Source: Actinocatenispora thailandica
GTDB lineage: Bacteria; Actinomycetota; Actinomycetes; Mycobacteriales; Micromonosporaceae
DNA: 64,000 nt
Reading direction: 5' to 3'
Assembly: GCF_016865425.1 (NCBI RefSeq)
Contig: NZ_AP023355.1
Location: forward strand, 2,354,198-2,418,197
The first letter of the stretch is position 1; every line of letters begins with the position of its first letter. The position numbers and the translations under genes are program-made. The notes under the pieces are model-generated. The model made no database searches. It was not told the origin of the DNA and saw nothing but the letters and a program-made list of their open reading frames with translations. Positions 53,567 to 63,183 of this stretch are shown in pieces.

Positions 53567-54472
53567 TCAACGGACCGCCAGAGCGCTGACCTGGTGGGCG
53601 ATGTCGGGCCACAGCGCGGCGGGGAGGTCGTGGCCGACGCCCGGGTAGGTCACCAGGCGGGCGCCGTCGATGGCGCGGGCGGTGGCGCGGCCCGCGCCGA
53701 CGCGCAGGATGGGGTCCTGCTCGCCGTGCAGGACCAAGGTGGGGTGGCGCAGCTCCTTGAGCCTCGGTCCGTGCCACTGGGCGCCGATCTGGCGGCTCTG
53801 TGCCTTGCTGTCGCGTGGGCCGCTGTCCACCTCGGCCTCGACCCAGGCGCGCGCCGCGGCTTCGTCGAAGGGGTAGCCAGGTGAGGCGATGCCGCGCCAG
53901 ACGGTGAGGGCGGCCTCGATGTCGCCTTCGCGGCCCTCGGGGAACTTGGTCCGGGCGAGCTTGGCGAGCAGGCCGAACCGCAGGTAGCGCACCACCCCCA
54001 GGCCAGAGACATCGCTGGGCAGGGCCGCCGAGGAGGTGACGCTGAGTACCCGGTCGGGGTGTCGCAGCGCGACCCGCTGAGCGATCGCGCCACCCAGGGA
54101 GTGGCCGAAGACATGGGCCCGCTCCCAGCCGAGTGCATCCATCACGGCGATGGCGTCGTCGGTCATGTCCTCGGCGGTGTAGGCGTCTCCACGCCTGGCG
54201 AACAGGGCCTTGAAGGGGTTGGCGGTGGAGGTGTCCGGCATCCGGCTCGACTGGCCGGCGTCACGCTGGTCGTATCGAGCCACGGCGAACCCGGCGTCGG
54301 CGAATGCCCGGCACAGTCCGGCCGGCCACCAGAACCGGGCGGTGGCCAACCCCATGATGAGCAGCAGCGGTTCGCCCTGGGAGCCCTTCAGTCGGTCGAA
54401 GGCCACCTGTACATCCCCGTTGTGCGCGTACCGGGTCGGCGTCCACTCCTGCTGCGGCTGAGGCTGGGGCAT
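53567..54472 (-). CDS. Alpha/beta hydrolase
   Basis: This 301-residue enzyme has the oxyanion region LIMGLATARFWW, the nucleophile elbow GHSLGGAIA, an acid Asp in HGEQDPIL and His in YPGVGHDLP, so the Ser-Asp-His triad is complete. It likely cleaves an ester or epoxide of unknown identity. The ATG at 54472 follows AAGGAGAG. It is divergent from a TetR gene across an 89-bp region with a palindrome, a typical regulator-target pair. Confidence 0.92.
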   Translation of the reverse strand: MPQPQPQQEWTPTRYAHNGDVQVAFDRLKGSQGEPLLLIMGLATARFWWPAGLCRAFADAGFAVARYDQRDAGQSSRMPDTSTANPFKALFARRGDAYTAEDMTDDAIAVMDALGWERAHVFGHSLGGAIAQRVALRHPDRVLSVTSSAALPSDVSGLGVVRYLRFGLLAKLARTKFPEGREGDIEAALTVWRGIASPGYPFDEAAARAWVEAEVDSGPRDSKAQSRQIGAQWHGPRLKELRHPTLVLHGEQDPILRVGAGRATARAIDGARLVTYPGVGHDLPAALWPDIAHQVSALAVR

Positions 54473-54508
54473 GTCGGCTCTCCTTCATTTACTGCGATCC
54501 ATGTTCGC

Positions 54509-54522
54509 AGTTCATATGAACT
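54509..54522. promoter_or_regulatory. TetR operator candidate
   Basis: AGTTCATATGAACT is a perfect 14-bp palindrome in the intergenic space of the hydrolase and TetR genes. TTCGCAG occurs on both sides (about 54504 and 54551). It is the expected place for autorepression and hydrolase control by the TetR protein. Confidence 0.7.
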
Positions 54523-54561
54523 AAGGTACTGCAAACGACGTTCGCAGAACAGGAGGGGTCC

Positions 54562-55341
54562 ATGGCCGAGCCGTCCACCCACAGCATCTGGCTGCGCCCG
54601 GAACGCTCGGGACGCGGTCCGACGCCCACGTTCGACCGCGACCGCATCGCCGCCGCCGGGGTCGCCCTGGCCGACGCGGATGGCCTGCCCGCCGTCACCA
54701 TGCGGGCCGTTGCGGTCGCACTGGGGGCCGGCCCGGCATCCCTCTACCGCTATGTGGCCACCCGCGACGAACTGCTGGAACTGATGATCGACCAGGTCAA
54801 CGGCGAGATCTCCTACGCGGCACTCGGCTCCGGGCACTGGCTCGACGACCTGCTCGCCCTGGCTCGGCAGAGCAGGGGCGTCTACCTCGCGCACCCGTGG
54901 CTGCTCGACGCGACCGCGACGAGGCCCCCGATGGGACCGAACGCGGTCAGCTACCTGGAACACGCCCTGGCCGCGCTGGCCGAGCTCGACGTCGGTCCCC
55001 GCACCAAGCTGGAGGCCATCGCAATCCTCAACGCCGTCGTCTCCACTCTGACGCGAGCCATACACACCCAGCGTCTCGCCGGGCAGACCATCCCGCGGTG
55101 GCAGCAGGACCAGGCGGAATATCTCGCCCAGGTCGCCATGGCGGGCCACCACCCGAATCTCGCCACCGCGCTGGCCGGTCAGCCGTCCGGGGCCGAGGAT
55201 TCATCGGAGTCGTTCTTCGACCGCATCCTCACCCGCGTGCTGACCGGGCTGCTGCAGCCCGACGAGATCGACGACCCGGTACCCGGTCGTGCGCAGGCAG
55301 CGCCATCCGCAGCCGGTCCGGGGCCGGCGACGGACTCCTGA
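54562..55341 (+). CDS. TetR-family repressor
   Basis: This 259-residue protein has the helix-turn-helix at about residues 30-75 (FDRDRIAAAGVALADADGL, TMRAVAVALGAGPASLYRYV), followed by a TetR C-terminal helical domain (TetR_C type, RAIHTQRLAG and neighbours) with an acidic tail. The ATG at 54562 follows AGGAGGGG. It is divergent from the hydrolase gene, with a 14-bp palindrome between them. Confidence 0.93.
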   Translation: MAEPSTHSIWLRPERSGRGPTPTFDRDRIAAAGVALADADGLPAVTMRAVAVALGAGPASLYRYVATRDELLELMIDQVNGEISYAALGSGHWLDDLLALARQSRGVYLAHPWLLDATATRPPMGPNAVSYLEHALAALAELDVGPRTKLEAIAILNAVVSTLTRAIHTQRLAGQTIPRWQQDQAEYLAQVAMAGHHPNLATALAGQPSGAEDSSESFFDRILTRVLTGLLQPDEIDDPVPGRAQAAPSAAGPGPATDS

Positions 55342-55531
55342 TGTCGCATCGAGAGAGCCACGCCCGCGCTCCCACGGTCTCGACGGAAACCCGGTGAGAT
55401 CCGCTCCAGACCGCGCCGGCGGCCTCCACCCGGCCGCTCCCGAGAGCACCCCACCACACCGCGAGTCGACCCCGAACTACTTCGAGCGTCGACCGCTCGG
55501 CACGGTGTCAGGTGCTCGTCGTGGCGCGGCG

Positions 55532-56428
55532 TCATGCCGTACGAGGGCGGCGTCCGCCGGCGGTCGCCTCCGGGAGCAGGGCGAGCAGGGCCGTGGCGGC
55601 CGGCGGCGGGGTACGGTCGGCCGCGACGACCGCGAGCAGCTCGCGCCGGACCGGCGGGTCGGTGCGCAGCCCGACCATCCGGTCGGTGCCGCGCACGGTC
55701 AGCGGTGGCAGCAGCGACACGCCCAGCCCGTGCGCGACCAGCTCGACCAGGTGCGCGATGGTGTCGACCTCGCAGCAGATCCGGCGGGTCAGCCCGTGCC
55801 GGACGCAGACCTCGTCGATGCGCCGGCGCAGCGACGAGTCCGGCCGGTACTCGACGAAGTCGCGGTCGCCGAGCGTGCCGAGCGCGACGGTGCCGGCCGC
55901 GGCGAGCGGGTCCGCGGCGGCGACCGCGAGCACCAGGTCCTCACTGCCGAGCGGGATCTCGCGCAGGCCGCGCGGGTCGATCGGCCGGTCGACGAAGGCG
56001 ACGTCGAGCTCGCCGGCGGCGGTGGCCCGGGCCAGCCCGGACGCGCTGGCGTTGGTCAGCCGCAGCGCCACCCCGGGGTGCCGGCGGTGGAACTCGGTCA
56101 GCAGCGCCGGCAGGTCGATGCCGCCGAGCGTCTGCAGCACCCCGATCGACAGCCGGCCGCGCAGCACCCCGCGGACCCCGGCGACCGCGTCCCGGCCGTC
56201 CGCGGCGGCGGCGAGCGCCTGGCGGGCGGCGGGGAGCAGGGCCGCGCCGGCGGCGGTGAGCCGGACCCGCCGGCTGGTCCGGACGAACAGATCGGTGCCG
56301 AGCTCGCGCTCCAGCGCCCGGATCGACCCGGACAGGCTGGACTGGACCACGTGCACCCGCCGGGCCGCCCGGGTGAAGTGCAGCTCCTCGGCGACGGCGA
56401 CGAAGTGGTCGAGTTGCCGCAGCTCCAT
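55532..56428 (-). CDS. LysR-family regulator
   Basis: This 298-residue protein starts MELRQLDHFVAVAEELHFTR, the classic LysR winged helix (residues 1-60), followed by a periplasmic-binding-protein-like inducer domain. The ATG at 56428 is picked because it is the conserved start; the same frame is open far upstream into the MFS gene region but that is antisense noise. It is divergent from the MFS exporter by 124 bp, the standard LysR-target layout. Confidence 0.94.
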   Translation of the reverse strand: MELRQLDHFVAVAEELHFTRAARRVHVVQSSLSGSIRALERELGTDLFVRTSRRVRLTAAGAALLPAARQALAAAADGRDAVAGVRGVLRGRLSIGVLQTLGGIDLPALLTEFHRRHPGVALRLTNASASGLARATAAGELDVAFVDRPIDPRGLREIPLGSEDLVLAVAAADPLAAAGTVALGTLGDRDFVEYRPDSSLRRRIDEVCVRHGLTRRICCEVDTIAHLVELVAHGLGVSLLPPLTVRGTDRMVGLRTDPPVRRELLAVVAADRTPPPAATALLALLPEATAGGRRPRTA

Positions 56429-56552
56429 TGATCGAGGGTACCGATCGACAGGATCGAAACAATCCGTTGGAGGGATCGCCGAGCGGTTGGCAGGCTGGGG
56501 AGGACGGCGGCCCGGCGGAACGAGCCGAGGACGAACCGGTGGAAGGGGCACG

Positions 56553-57770
56553 ATGGGGGTCATGACGGAGCAGCGGACGGCCCGGCGAGGCGCGGCGGTC
56601 GGCTTCGCGTTCGTCGCGTACGCGTTCGGCGTCACCATGGTCGGCACCACCCTGCCGACCCCGCTGTACGCGATCTACCAGCACGAGTACGGCTTCGGCA
56701 GCCTGCTGACCACGGTGATCTACGCGGTCTACGCGGCGGGCGTGATCGCCGCGCTGCTGCTGTTCGGCCGGGCCTCCGACGCGTACGGGCGGCGCCGCGT
56801 GCTGCTCGTCGGCCTCGCCGCCTCGGCCGCCTCGGCGCTGGTGTTCCTGTCCGACGCCGGGTTGGCCGCGCTGTTCGTCGGCCGGGTGCTGTCCGGGCTG
56901 TCCGCCGGGATCTTCACCACCACCGCGACGGTGACCCTGGTCGACCTCGCGCCGGCGGCCCGGCAGCGTACCGCGGCGCTGGTCGCGACCACCGTCAACA
57001 TGCTCGGCCTCGGCTGCGGCCCGCTGCTCGCCGGGGTGCTCGCGCAGTGGGCTCCGTTGCCGCTGCGGCTGCCGTTCCTGGCGAACCTTCTACTGCTGGT
57101 GCCGGCCGCGATCGGCGTGCTGCGCGCGCCCGAACCGGTCGCGGTGCGCCCCGGCGCCCGGCTGAGCGTGCAACGGCCGTCGGTGGCGGCGCCGGCCCGG
57201 GCGGTGTTCGTGCCGGCGTCGGTGGCGGCGTTCGCGGCGTTCGCCGTGTTCGGGCTGCTCACCTCGATCGAGCCGGGCTTCCTGGCCACCGTGCTCGGGC
57301 TCGACTCGCGGGCCCTGGCCGGCCTGGTGGTGTTCACCATGTTCGCCGGCTCGGCACTCGGCCAGGTCGGGCTGGCCCGGGTACCGAGCCGGGTCGCGCT
57401 GCCGGTCGGCTGCCTGGTGCTGGTGGCCGGACTGGCCGGGATCGCCGGCGGCCTGCTCGGCCGGTCGGTCGCCGCGCTGATCGCCGGTACCGTGGTGATC
57501 GGCGTCGGGCAGGCGCTCAGCTTCCGGTCCGGAATGGCCGCGATCACCGCCGCGAGCCCCGAGCCGGAGCGGGCCGCCACGGTCTCCAGCTTCTTCGTCG
57601 TCGCCTACGTCGGCATCTCGCTGCCGGTCGTCGCGGTCGGGGTGGCGGCGACCCTGTGGGGGCTGCGTACCGCCGGGATCGCGTTCACCGCCGCGGTCGC
57701 CGTCGTGGCGCTCGGCGCCCTGTTCGCGGTGCTGCGCCTGGACCGCCGCCGGACGCGGCAACCCGGCTAG
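56553..57770 (+). CDS. MFS transporter, probable drug/solute exporter
   Basis: This 405-residue protein has 12 predicted helices, motif A-like GRASDAYGRRRVLLVG after helix 2, and no large soluble domain. Its most likely job is proton-driven efflux; the substrate is unknown. The ATG at 56553 follows GGAAGGGG; another ATG three codons later is possible. It is controlled, in all likelihood, by the divergent LysR protein. Confidence 0.92.
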   Translation: MGVMTEQRTARRGAAVGFAFVAYAFGVTMVGTTLPTPLYAIYQHEYGFGSLLTTVIYAVYAAGVIAALLLFGRASDAYGRRRVLLVGLAASAASALVFLSDAGLAALFVGRVLSGLSAGIFTTTATVTLVDLAPAARQRTAALVATTVNMLGLGCGPLLAGVLAQWAPLPLRLPFLANLLLLVPAAIGVLRAPEPVAVRPGARLSVQRPSVAAPARAVFVPASVAAFAAFAVFGLLTSIEPGFLATVLGLDSRALAGLVVFTMFAGSALGQVGLARVPSRVALPVGCLVLVAGLAGIAGGLLGRSVAALIAGTVVIGVGQALSFRSGMAAITAASPEPERAATVSSFFVVAYVGISLPVVAVGVAATLWGLRTAGIAFTAAVAVVALGALFAVLRLDRRRTRQPG

Positions 57771-57791
57771 CCGCCGCGAGGACTGCCCCGG

Positions 57792-58658
57792 TCAGCCGCC
57801 GATCGCGTCGAGTTCGGCGCGGGCGTCGGCCGGCAGGTCGAGCCCGGCACCGGCGATGTTCTCCCGCAGGTGCGCGACGTTCGAGGTACCGGGGATCAGC
57901 AGGATGTTGGGGGAGCGCCGCAGCAGCCAGGCCAGCGCGACCGCCATCGGGGTCGCGTCCAGCCGCTTCGCGACCGCGTCCAGCGCGCCGGACTGCAACG
58001 GCGTGAACCCGCCGAGCGGGAAGTACGGCACGAACGCGATGCCGTCCGCCGCGGTCGCCGCGACCAGCTCGTCGTCGCTGCGCTGGGCGATGTTGTACAT
58101 GTTCTGCACGGTCACCACCGGCGCGATCGACCGCGCCTGCGCGAGCTGTTCGGCGGTGACGTTGCTGACCCCCAGGTGCCGGATCAGGCCCTGCTCGCGC
58201 AGCTGCGCGAGCGCCTCGAACTGCTCGGCCAGCGAGCCGGGCTCGGGCGTGTGCACGCCGCCGACCCGCAGGTTCACCACGTCGAGCACGTCCAGGCCGA
58301 GGTGCTCGAGGTTCTCGTACACCTGCTCGCGCAGCTGCTCCGGGCTGCGCGCCGGCGGCCAGCCGCCCTCGCCATCGCGCCGGGCGCCGACCTTCGTGAC
58401 GATGTGCAGGTCGTCCGGGTACGGCGCGAGCGCCTGGCGGATCAGCTCGTTCGTCACGTACGGGCCGTAGAAGTCGGCGGTGTCGAGGTGGTTGATGCCG
58501 GCCTCGACCGCGGCCCGCAGCACCGCGATCGCGGCGTCCCGGTCCGCCGGCGGTCCGAACACGCCGGGCCCGGCGAGCTGCATCGCGCCGTACCCGACGC
58601 GGGTGAGGTCGAGGTCACCGACGCGGTAGGTGCCGCCGGGAAGCTGCGTGGTTGTCAT
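57792..58658 (-). CDS. Aldo/keto reductase
   Basis: This 288-residue NADPH-dependent enzyme has the barrel motifs LDTADFYGPYVTNELIRQAL (Asp and Tyr of the tetrad), the Lys in VTKVGA and a changed third site (LRVGG in place of His). LGVSNVTAEQL and IPGTSNVAHLREN bind NADPH. The altered His position is common in this actinomycete subfamily. The ATG at 58658 follows GGGAGGG. It converges on the MFS gene with only 21 bp between stops. Confidence 0.92.
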   Translation of the reverse strand: MTTTQLPGGTYRVGDLDLTRVGYGAMQLAGPGVFGPPADRDAAIAVLRAAVEAGINHLDTADFYGPYVTNELIRQALAPYPDDLHIVTKVGARRDGEGGWPPARSPEQLREQVYENLEHLGLDVLDVVNLRVGGVHTPEPGSLAEQFEALAQLREQGLIRHLGVSNVTAEQLAQARSIAPVVTVQNMYNIAQRSDDELVAATAADGIAFVPYFPLGGFTPLQSGALDAVAKRLDATPMAVALAWLLRRSPNILLIPGTSNVAHLRENIAGAGLDLPADARAELDAIGG

Positions 58659-58807
58659 GATCACCCTCCCGCCGCGACGCTCGCCGCGGCTGCCTTCACC
58701 GTCCGTCCCGGCGGCACCGCCGACCAGGTTCCGGTTCTCCTGGGACCGCGAGGACCAGGCTGGCGAGAGCCGAATCACGCTGGCGCGCCGCGGCCGGTGC
58801 CGTGACG

Positions 58808-59608
58808 ATGGTCGGCGTGCAGATACGCAGGTTGACGCCGGCCGACGTGCCGGCCTGCCAGGAGCTGTCGGCCGACCGCCGCTGGCTGCGCGAGGACCGC
58901 CGCTGGGCGCTGCTGATCGACGTCGCCGAGGTGTACGGGATCGACGCACCCGACGGCGGTCTCGCCGGCGCGGTGACCCTGACCCGGTACGACACGCACG
59001 CCGCGATCGGCATGATGCTCGTCGCCGCGCGGTACGAGCGGCAGGGGCTCGGGCGCGCCCTGATGTCGCACGCGATGGCGGCGGCGGGCGGCCCGGTCTG
59101 CCTGCGCGCCACCGACAACGGCCGCCCGCTGTACGAGCGGCTCGGTTTCGTCGCCGACGGCAGCTCGGTGACCTACCTCGGCACGCTGGCCGGCGACCGG
59201 CCCGACCTGCCGCCGACCCGTCCGGCCGGGCCGGCGGACCTGCCGGAGATCCTGCGGCTGGACGCCGACGCGTTCGGCGCCGACCGGTCGCGGCTGCTGC
59301 GTCGGGTGGCCGGCTTCGGTCGGCTGCGGCTCGCCGCCGGCGGCTACGGCGCGAGCTGGCGCAACGGTTCGTACCGCCTGCTCGGGCCGGTCGTCGCCGA
59401 GGACGTGGCAACCGCGATCGCGCTGTGCACCGACCTCGCCAGCGACGGGCCGATCCGGCTGGACATCGCCTCGACCCAACCCGAGTTCGAGGACTGGGCC
59501 GCCGGCCGGTTGACCCGGCGCGAGCGGGTCACCCTGATGTCGGCCAACGGAACCGCACCGGGCGACGTCAAGCGCCTGTTCACCCCGTTCTCGGTGGCCA
59601 CCGACTGA
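58808..59608 (+). CDS. GNAT acetyltransferase with C-terminal Acetyltransf_18-like half
   Basis: The first 130 residues form a GNAT fold with the acetyl-CoA loop in ARYERQGLGRALMSHAM. The second half (LRLDADAFGADRSRLL and VVAEDVATAIAL) is typical of two-domain YitH/HsmL-like acetyltransferases. Acceptor unknown. A GTG at 58802 two codons earlier is an equal candidate for the start. It is divergent from the aldo/keto reductase. Confidence 0.9.
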   Translation: MVGVQIRRLTPADVPACQELSADRRWLREDRRWALLIDVAEVYGIDAPDGGLAGAVTLTRYDTHAAIGMMLVAARYERQGLGRALMSHAMAAAGGPVCLRATDNGRPLYERLGFVADGSSVTYLGTLAGDRPDLPPTRPAGPADLPEILRLDADAFGADRSRLLRRVAGFGRLRLAAGGYGASWRNGSYRLLGPVVAEDVATAIALCTDLASDGPIRLDIASTQPEFEDWAAGRLTRRERVTLMSANGTAPGDVKRLFTPFSVATD

Positions 59609-59629
59609 CACCCGGCCCGCCGGGCGGGG

Positions 59630-60613
59630 TCAGCAGCGCAGGACGACCTTCCCGGTGGCCCGGTTCTGCTCCATGTACCGGTGCGCGGCGACGACCTCGT
59701 CGAGTGCGAACACCCGGTCCACCACCGGTCGGTACCGGCCGTCCTCGACGTCGGACACGATGCGCCGCAACGCGTCCGCGCCGGCCCGGCCGGCGAGGTC
59801 CTGCGAGCCGAACGCGGTCAGCTTGGTACCGGACGGGATCGACCCGACCGGTTCGAAGTCCGGCACCAGCCACTCGCCGCTGAGCAGGCCGGTCATGCAC
59901 ACGGTGCCGCCGCGCCGCACCAGGCGCAGCGAGTCGAGCATGGTCGGTGCGCCGATCAGGTCGAGGATCAGGTGCGGCCCGCCCGGCAGGATCCGGCGTA
60001 CCGCGGTCGCCAGGTCACCGTCGTCGAGCACCACGTGGTCGGCGCCGTTGGCGGCGAGCCGGGCCACCTTGTCCGGGTTGCGGGTGGTGGTGAGCGTGGT
60101 CAGCCCGCGCTCGCGGGCGAGCGCGACGGCGGCCAGCCCCAGTGCCGACGACCCGCCGCGGACCAGCAGGGTCTCGCCGCTGCCGGCGCCGAGCGCGGTG
60201 AGCGAGCCGTGCGCGGTCAGGAACGTCTCGGGCAGCGCGCCGAGCGTCGGCCAGTCGAGCGTGGTGTCCAGCCGCATCAGCAGCCGGTCCGGCAGCAGCG
60301 CGTACTCGGCGTACCCGCCGTCGAACGCCCGGCCCATGCCGCCCATCACCGCGGCCACCGTGGTACCGGCCGGCAGCAGCGGGTCGAGCGACTCGGCGAC
60401 GGTACCGACGCACTCGATGCCCAGCACCCGGGGCGGCTCGACACCGGGGGAGTGGCCCTGCCGGGTCATCAGCTCGGACCGGTTCAGCCCGGCGGCGTGC
60501 ACCCGCATCAGCGTCCACCCGTCGCGGGCGGCCGGCCGGGGCACGGTCCGTACCTCGATCGTCTCCGGCCCGCCGGGCCGGGTCCACACCGCTGCCCGCA
60601 TCGTCTCGCCCAT
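59630..60613 (-). CDS. Zinc-less quinone oxidoreductase / medium-chain dehydrogenase
   Basis: This 327-residue protein has an MDR GroES-like N-domain (MRAAVWTRPGGPETIEV) and a Rossmann domain with LVRGGSSALGLAAVALARERG for NADPH. Zinc ligands are absent, as in quinone oxidoreductase-like members. The ATG at 60613 follows GGGAG. Its stop is 22 bp from the convergent GNAT gene's stop, while the aldehyde dehydrogenase gene upstream is 54 bp away on the same strand and may be co-transcribed. Confidence 0.92.
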   Translation of the reverse strand: MGETMRAAVWTRPGGPETIEVRTVPRPAARDGWTLMRVHAAGLNRSELMTRQGHSPGVEPPRVLGIECVGTVAESLDPLLPAGTTVAAVMGGMGRAFDGGYAEYALLPDRLLMRLDTTLDWPTLGALPETFLTAHGSLTALGAGSGETLLVRGGSSALGLAAVALARERGLTTLTTTRNPDKVARLAANGADHVVLDDGDLATAVRRILPGGPHLILDLIGAPTMLDSLRLVRRGGTVCMTGLLSGEWLVPDFEPVGSIPSGTKLTAFGSQDLAGRAGADALRRIVSDVEDGRYRPVVDRVFALDEVVAAHRYMEQNRATGKVVLRC

Positions 60614-60667
60614 CGTGCACTCCCGAGTCGGTCACCATCGCCGGCCCGGTCGGCCGGCCCGCGGCGG

Positions 60668-62041
60668 TCAGCCGAGCCAGACCGACTTGACGTTGCAGAA
60701 CTCGCGGATGCCGTGCGCGGACAGCTCCCGGCCGTACCCGGAGCGCTTGATCCCGCCGAACGGCAGCTCCGGGTACGAGGTGACCATGCCGTTGACGAAG
60801 ACCGCGCCGGCGGCCAGCTCGTCGACGAACCGGTCGGCCTCGTTCGGGTCCTCGGTCCAGGCGTTCGCGCCGAGACCGAACCCGGTGTCGTTGGCGATCC
60901 GGATCGCGTCGTCGACGTCGCTCGCCCGGTACAGCCCGGCGACCGGCCCGAACACCTCCTCGCCGTACATCTTCATGCCCGGGGTGAGGTCGCCGACCAC
61001 CGTCGGCGGGTAGTACCAGCCCTTGCGGTCCGGGCTGACCCCGCCGGTCAGCACGGTGGCGCCGCGGCCGACCGCGTCGGCCACCAGCTCCTCCACGTCG
61101 TCGCGACCGGCCTCGGTGGCGAGCGGGCCGACGTCGGTCACCTCGTCGGCCGGGTCGCCCATCCGCAGTTCCTTCATCCGGGTCACGAACCGGGCCGAGA
61201 ACTCGTCGAACACGTCGGTGTGCACGATGAACCGCTTGGCCGCGATACAGGACTGGCCGTTGTTCTGCACCCGGGCGGTGACCCCGACCTGGGCGGCGCG
61301 GTCCAGGTCGGCCGACGGCATCACCACGAACGCGTCCGAGCCGCCGAGTTCCAGTACCGTCTTCTTCACCTCGTCGCCGGCGATCGACGCCACCGAGCGG
61401 CCGGCCGGTTCGCTGCCGGTCAGGGTCGCCGCCGCCACCCGCGGGTCCCGCAACACCTGCTCCACCTGGCCGGAGGAGATCAGCAGGGTCTGGAAGCAGC
61501 CGGCCGGGAACCCGGCCCGTTCGAACAGCTCGCCCAGGTAGAGCGCGGTCTGCGGCACGTTCGAGGCGTGCTTGAGCAGTCCGACGTTGCCGGCCATCAA
61601 CGCCGGCGCGGCGAACCGCACCACCTGCCACAGCGGGAAGTTCCACGGCATCACCGCGAGCACGACGCCGAGCGGCTGATAGCGCGCGTAGGCGCGGCGG
61701 GCGCCGACCGCGGCGGCGTCCGCCGGCTCGTCGGCGAGGAACTCCGCCGCCCGGTCGGCGTAGAAGCGCATCGCCCGCGCGCACTTGCCGACCTCGGCCT
61801 GGGCCTGCCGCAGCGGCTTGCCCATCTCGGTGGTCATGGTGAGCGCCGTCGGGTCGGTTTCGGCGTCCAGCAGGTCCGCCGCGGCCCGCAGCCACCCGCC
61901 CCGCTGCCCGAAACTGGTGTTCCGATAGTCGCCGAACGTCTCGTACGCCCGTCTGATGCGCGCCGTGACCTCGTCGTCCGGATACGCGTCGAAGGTCCGC
62001 AGGGTCTCGCCCGTCGCCGGGTTCACCGTCGCGATCGCCAT
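60668..62041 (-). CDS. Aldehyde dehydrogenase, succinate-semialdehyde type
   Basis: This 457-residue NAD(P)-dependent enzyme has MPWNFPLWQV, the catalytic Glu in ELGGSDAFVV and the nucleophile Cys in NNGQSCIAAKRF. Similarity is best to GabD1-like succinate-semialdehyde dehydrogenases of actinomycetes (FDAYPDDEV near the start). The ATG at 62041 is in the conserved position. Together with the downstream oxidoreductase it could form an aldehyde-clearing operon, but the substrate is not shown by sequence. Confidence 0.92.
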   Translation of the reverse strand: MAIATVNPATGETLRTFDAYPDDEVTARIRRAYETFGDYRNTSFGQRGGWLRAAADLLDAETDPTALTMTTEMGKPLRQAQAEVGKCARAMRFYADRAAEFLADEPADAAAVGARRAYARYQPLGVVLAVMPWNFPLWQVVRFAAPALMAGNVGLLKHASNVPQTALYLGELFERAGFPAGCFQTLLISSGQVEQVLRDPRVAAATLTGSEPAGRSVASIAGDEVKKTVLELGGSDAFVVMPSADLDRAAQVGVTARVQNNGQSCIAAKRFIVHTDVFDEFSARFVTRMKELRMGDPADEVTDVGPLATEAGRDDVEELVADAVGRGATVLTGGVSPDRKGWYYPPTVVGDLTPGMKMYGEEVFGPVAGLYRASDVDDAIRIANDTGFGLGANAWTEDPNEADRFVDELAAGAVFVNGMVTSYPELPFGGIKRSGYGRELSAHGIREFCNVKSVWLG

Positions 62042-62151
62042 GCCGACAGCGTCGCCCCGGGGCGGGGGCGCCGTGGCGGGTTTCGGCGATCCCGCCCCAC
62101 CACGGGTACGCCGTCGGCGGCCGGCGCCGCGGTGCCAAGTAGCCTGCCGTC

Positions 62152-63168
62152 GTGACTGAACAGGGGTATCCGTGGCCGGCCGGTGCGGCGACCGGGGTCG
62201 GGTCGTTGCCCGGCACCGATCCGGGCGAGGCGCTGCGCGTCGTCTTCGGCGAGCTGCCCGACCTGCCGTACCTGCCGGAGCTGCCGGACCGCGGCCCCGG
62301 CGCCGAGCTGCTCGGCCGTACCGCCGGGCTGCTCGCCGAGCTGCCGGTCGAGCTGTACGCGGCCCGCTGGCGCATCGCCGCACGCCCCGGCCGCGACCTG
62401 CGCCGCACCCGTGACCTGCTGGAACGTGACCTCGACCAGCTGGTCGAGGTGGCCGAGGGGTACACCGGGACGCTCAAGGTGGCCGTCGGTGGTCCGTACA
62501 CCCTCGCGGCCGGGCTGGAGCTGCCGTCCGGTGGTGCGGTGCTGCGCGACGCGGGCGCGCTGCGGGACCTGACCGCCTCGCTGGCCGAGGGCGTCGCCGG
62601 GCACGTCGCCGACGTCGCCGCCCGGGTTCCGGGCGCCCGGGTACTGCTGCAGCTCGACGAGCCGTCGCTGCCGGCGGTGCTCGCCGGCCGGGTCCGCACC
62701 GAGAGCGGGTTCGGCAGCTACCGGCCGGTGGCCGAGCCGGACGCCGTCGAGACCCTGCGGACCGTGCTGGCCGCGGCCGGGGTGCCGGCGCTGGTGCACT
62801 GCTGCGCCGCCGACGTACCGGTCGGCGTGGTGCGCGCCGCCGGCGCCGCCGCGGTCGCCGTGGATACCGCGCTGCTGCCGTCCGATGCGGCTGGGTTGGA
62901 TGTCTGGGGCGAGGCGCTCGACGCCGGCCTCGGCCTGTTCGCCGGCGCCGTACCGGCCACCGCCTCGCGGGGTGCCGATGCCGCCGCCGCGGACGAGGTA
63001 CGCCGGTTCTGGCACCGGCTCGGCCTGCCAGCCGGCCGGCTGCCGGAGCAGATGGTGCTCACCCAGGCCTGCGGCCTGGTCGGTGCCGGCCCGGAACAGG
63101 CCCGGGCAGCGCTGCGGTACGCGCGGGACGCCGCCCGCCGGATCGCCGACGAGCCGGACGTCCGCTAG
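62152..63168 (+). CDS. MetE C-terminal-domain-like protein (Rv3015c-like)
   Basis: This 338-residue protein has the fold of the cobalamin-independent methionine synthase catalytic domain, with an N-terminal ATGVGSLPGTDPGEALRVV and QLDEPSLPAVLAG. The zinc ligand region survives in VHCCAADVPVGVVRAAG, and the second part in LTQACGLVG. It is too short to be MetE and lacks its N-domain; its real reaction is unknown. In M. tuberculosis the homologue Rv3015c stands between mnmA (Rv3024c) and ligA (Rv3014c), which agrees with the order here. The GTG at 62152 is the start. Confidence 0.88.
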   Translation: MTEQGYPWPAGAATGVGSLPGTDPGEALRVVFGELPDLPYLPELPDRGPGAELLGRTAGLLAELPVELYAARWRIAARPGRDLRRTRDLLERDLDQLVEVAEGYTGTLKVAVGGPYTLAAGLELPSGGAVLRDAGALRDLTASLAEGVAGHVADVAARVPGARVLLQLDEPSLPAVLAGRVRTESGFGSYRPVAEPDAVETLRTVLAAAGVPALVHCCAADVPVGVVRAAGAAAVAVDTALLPSDAAGLDVWGEALDAGLGLFAGAVPATASRGADAAAADEVRRFWHRLGLPAGRLPEQMVLTQACGLVGAGPEQARAALRYARDAARRIADEPDVR

Positions 63169-63183
63169 CCCCAGCACCATGTC

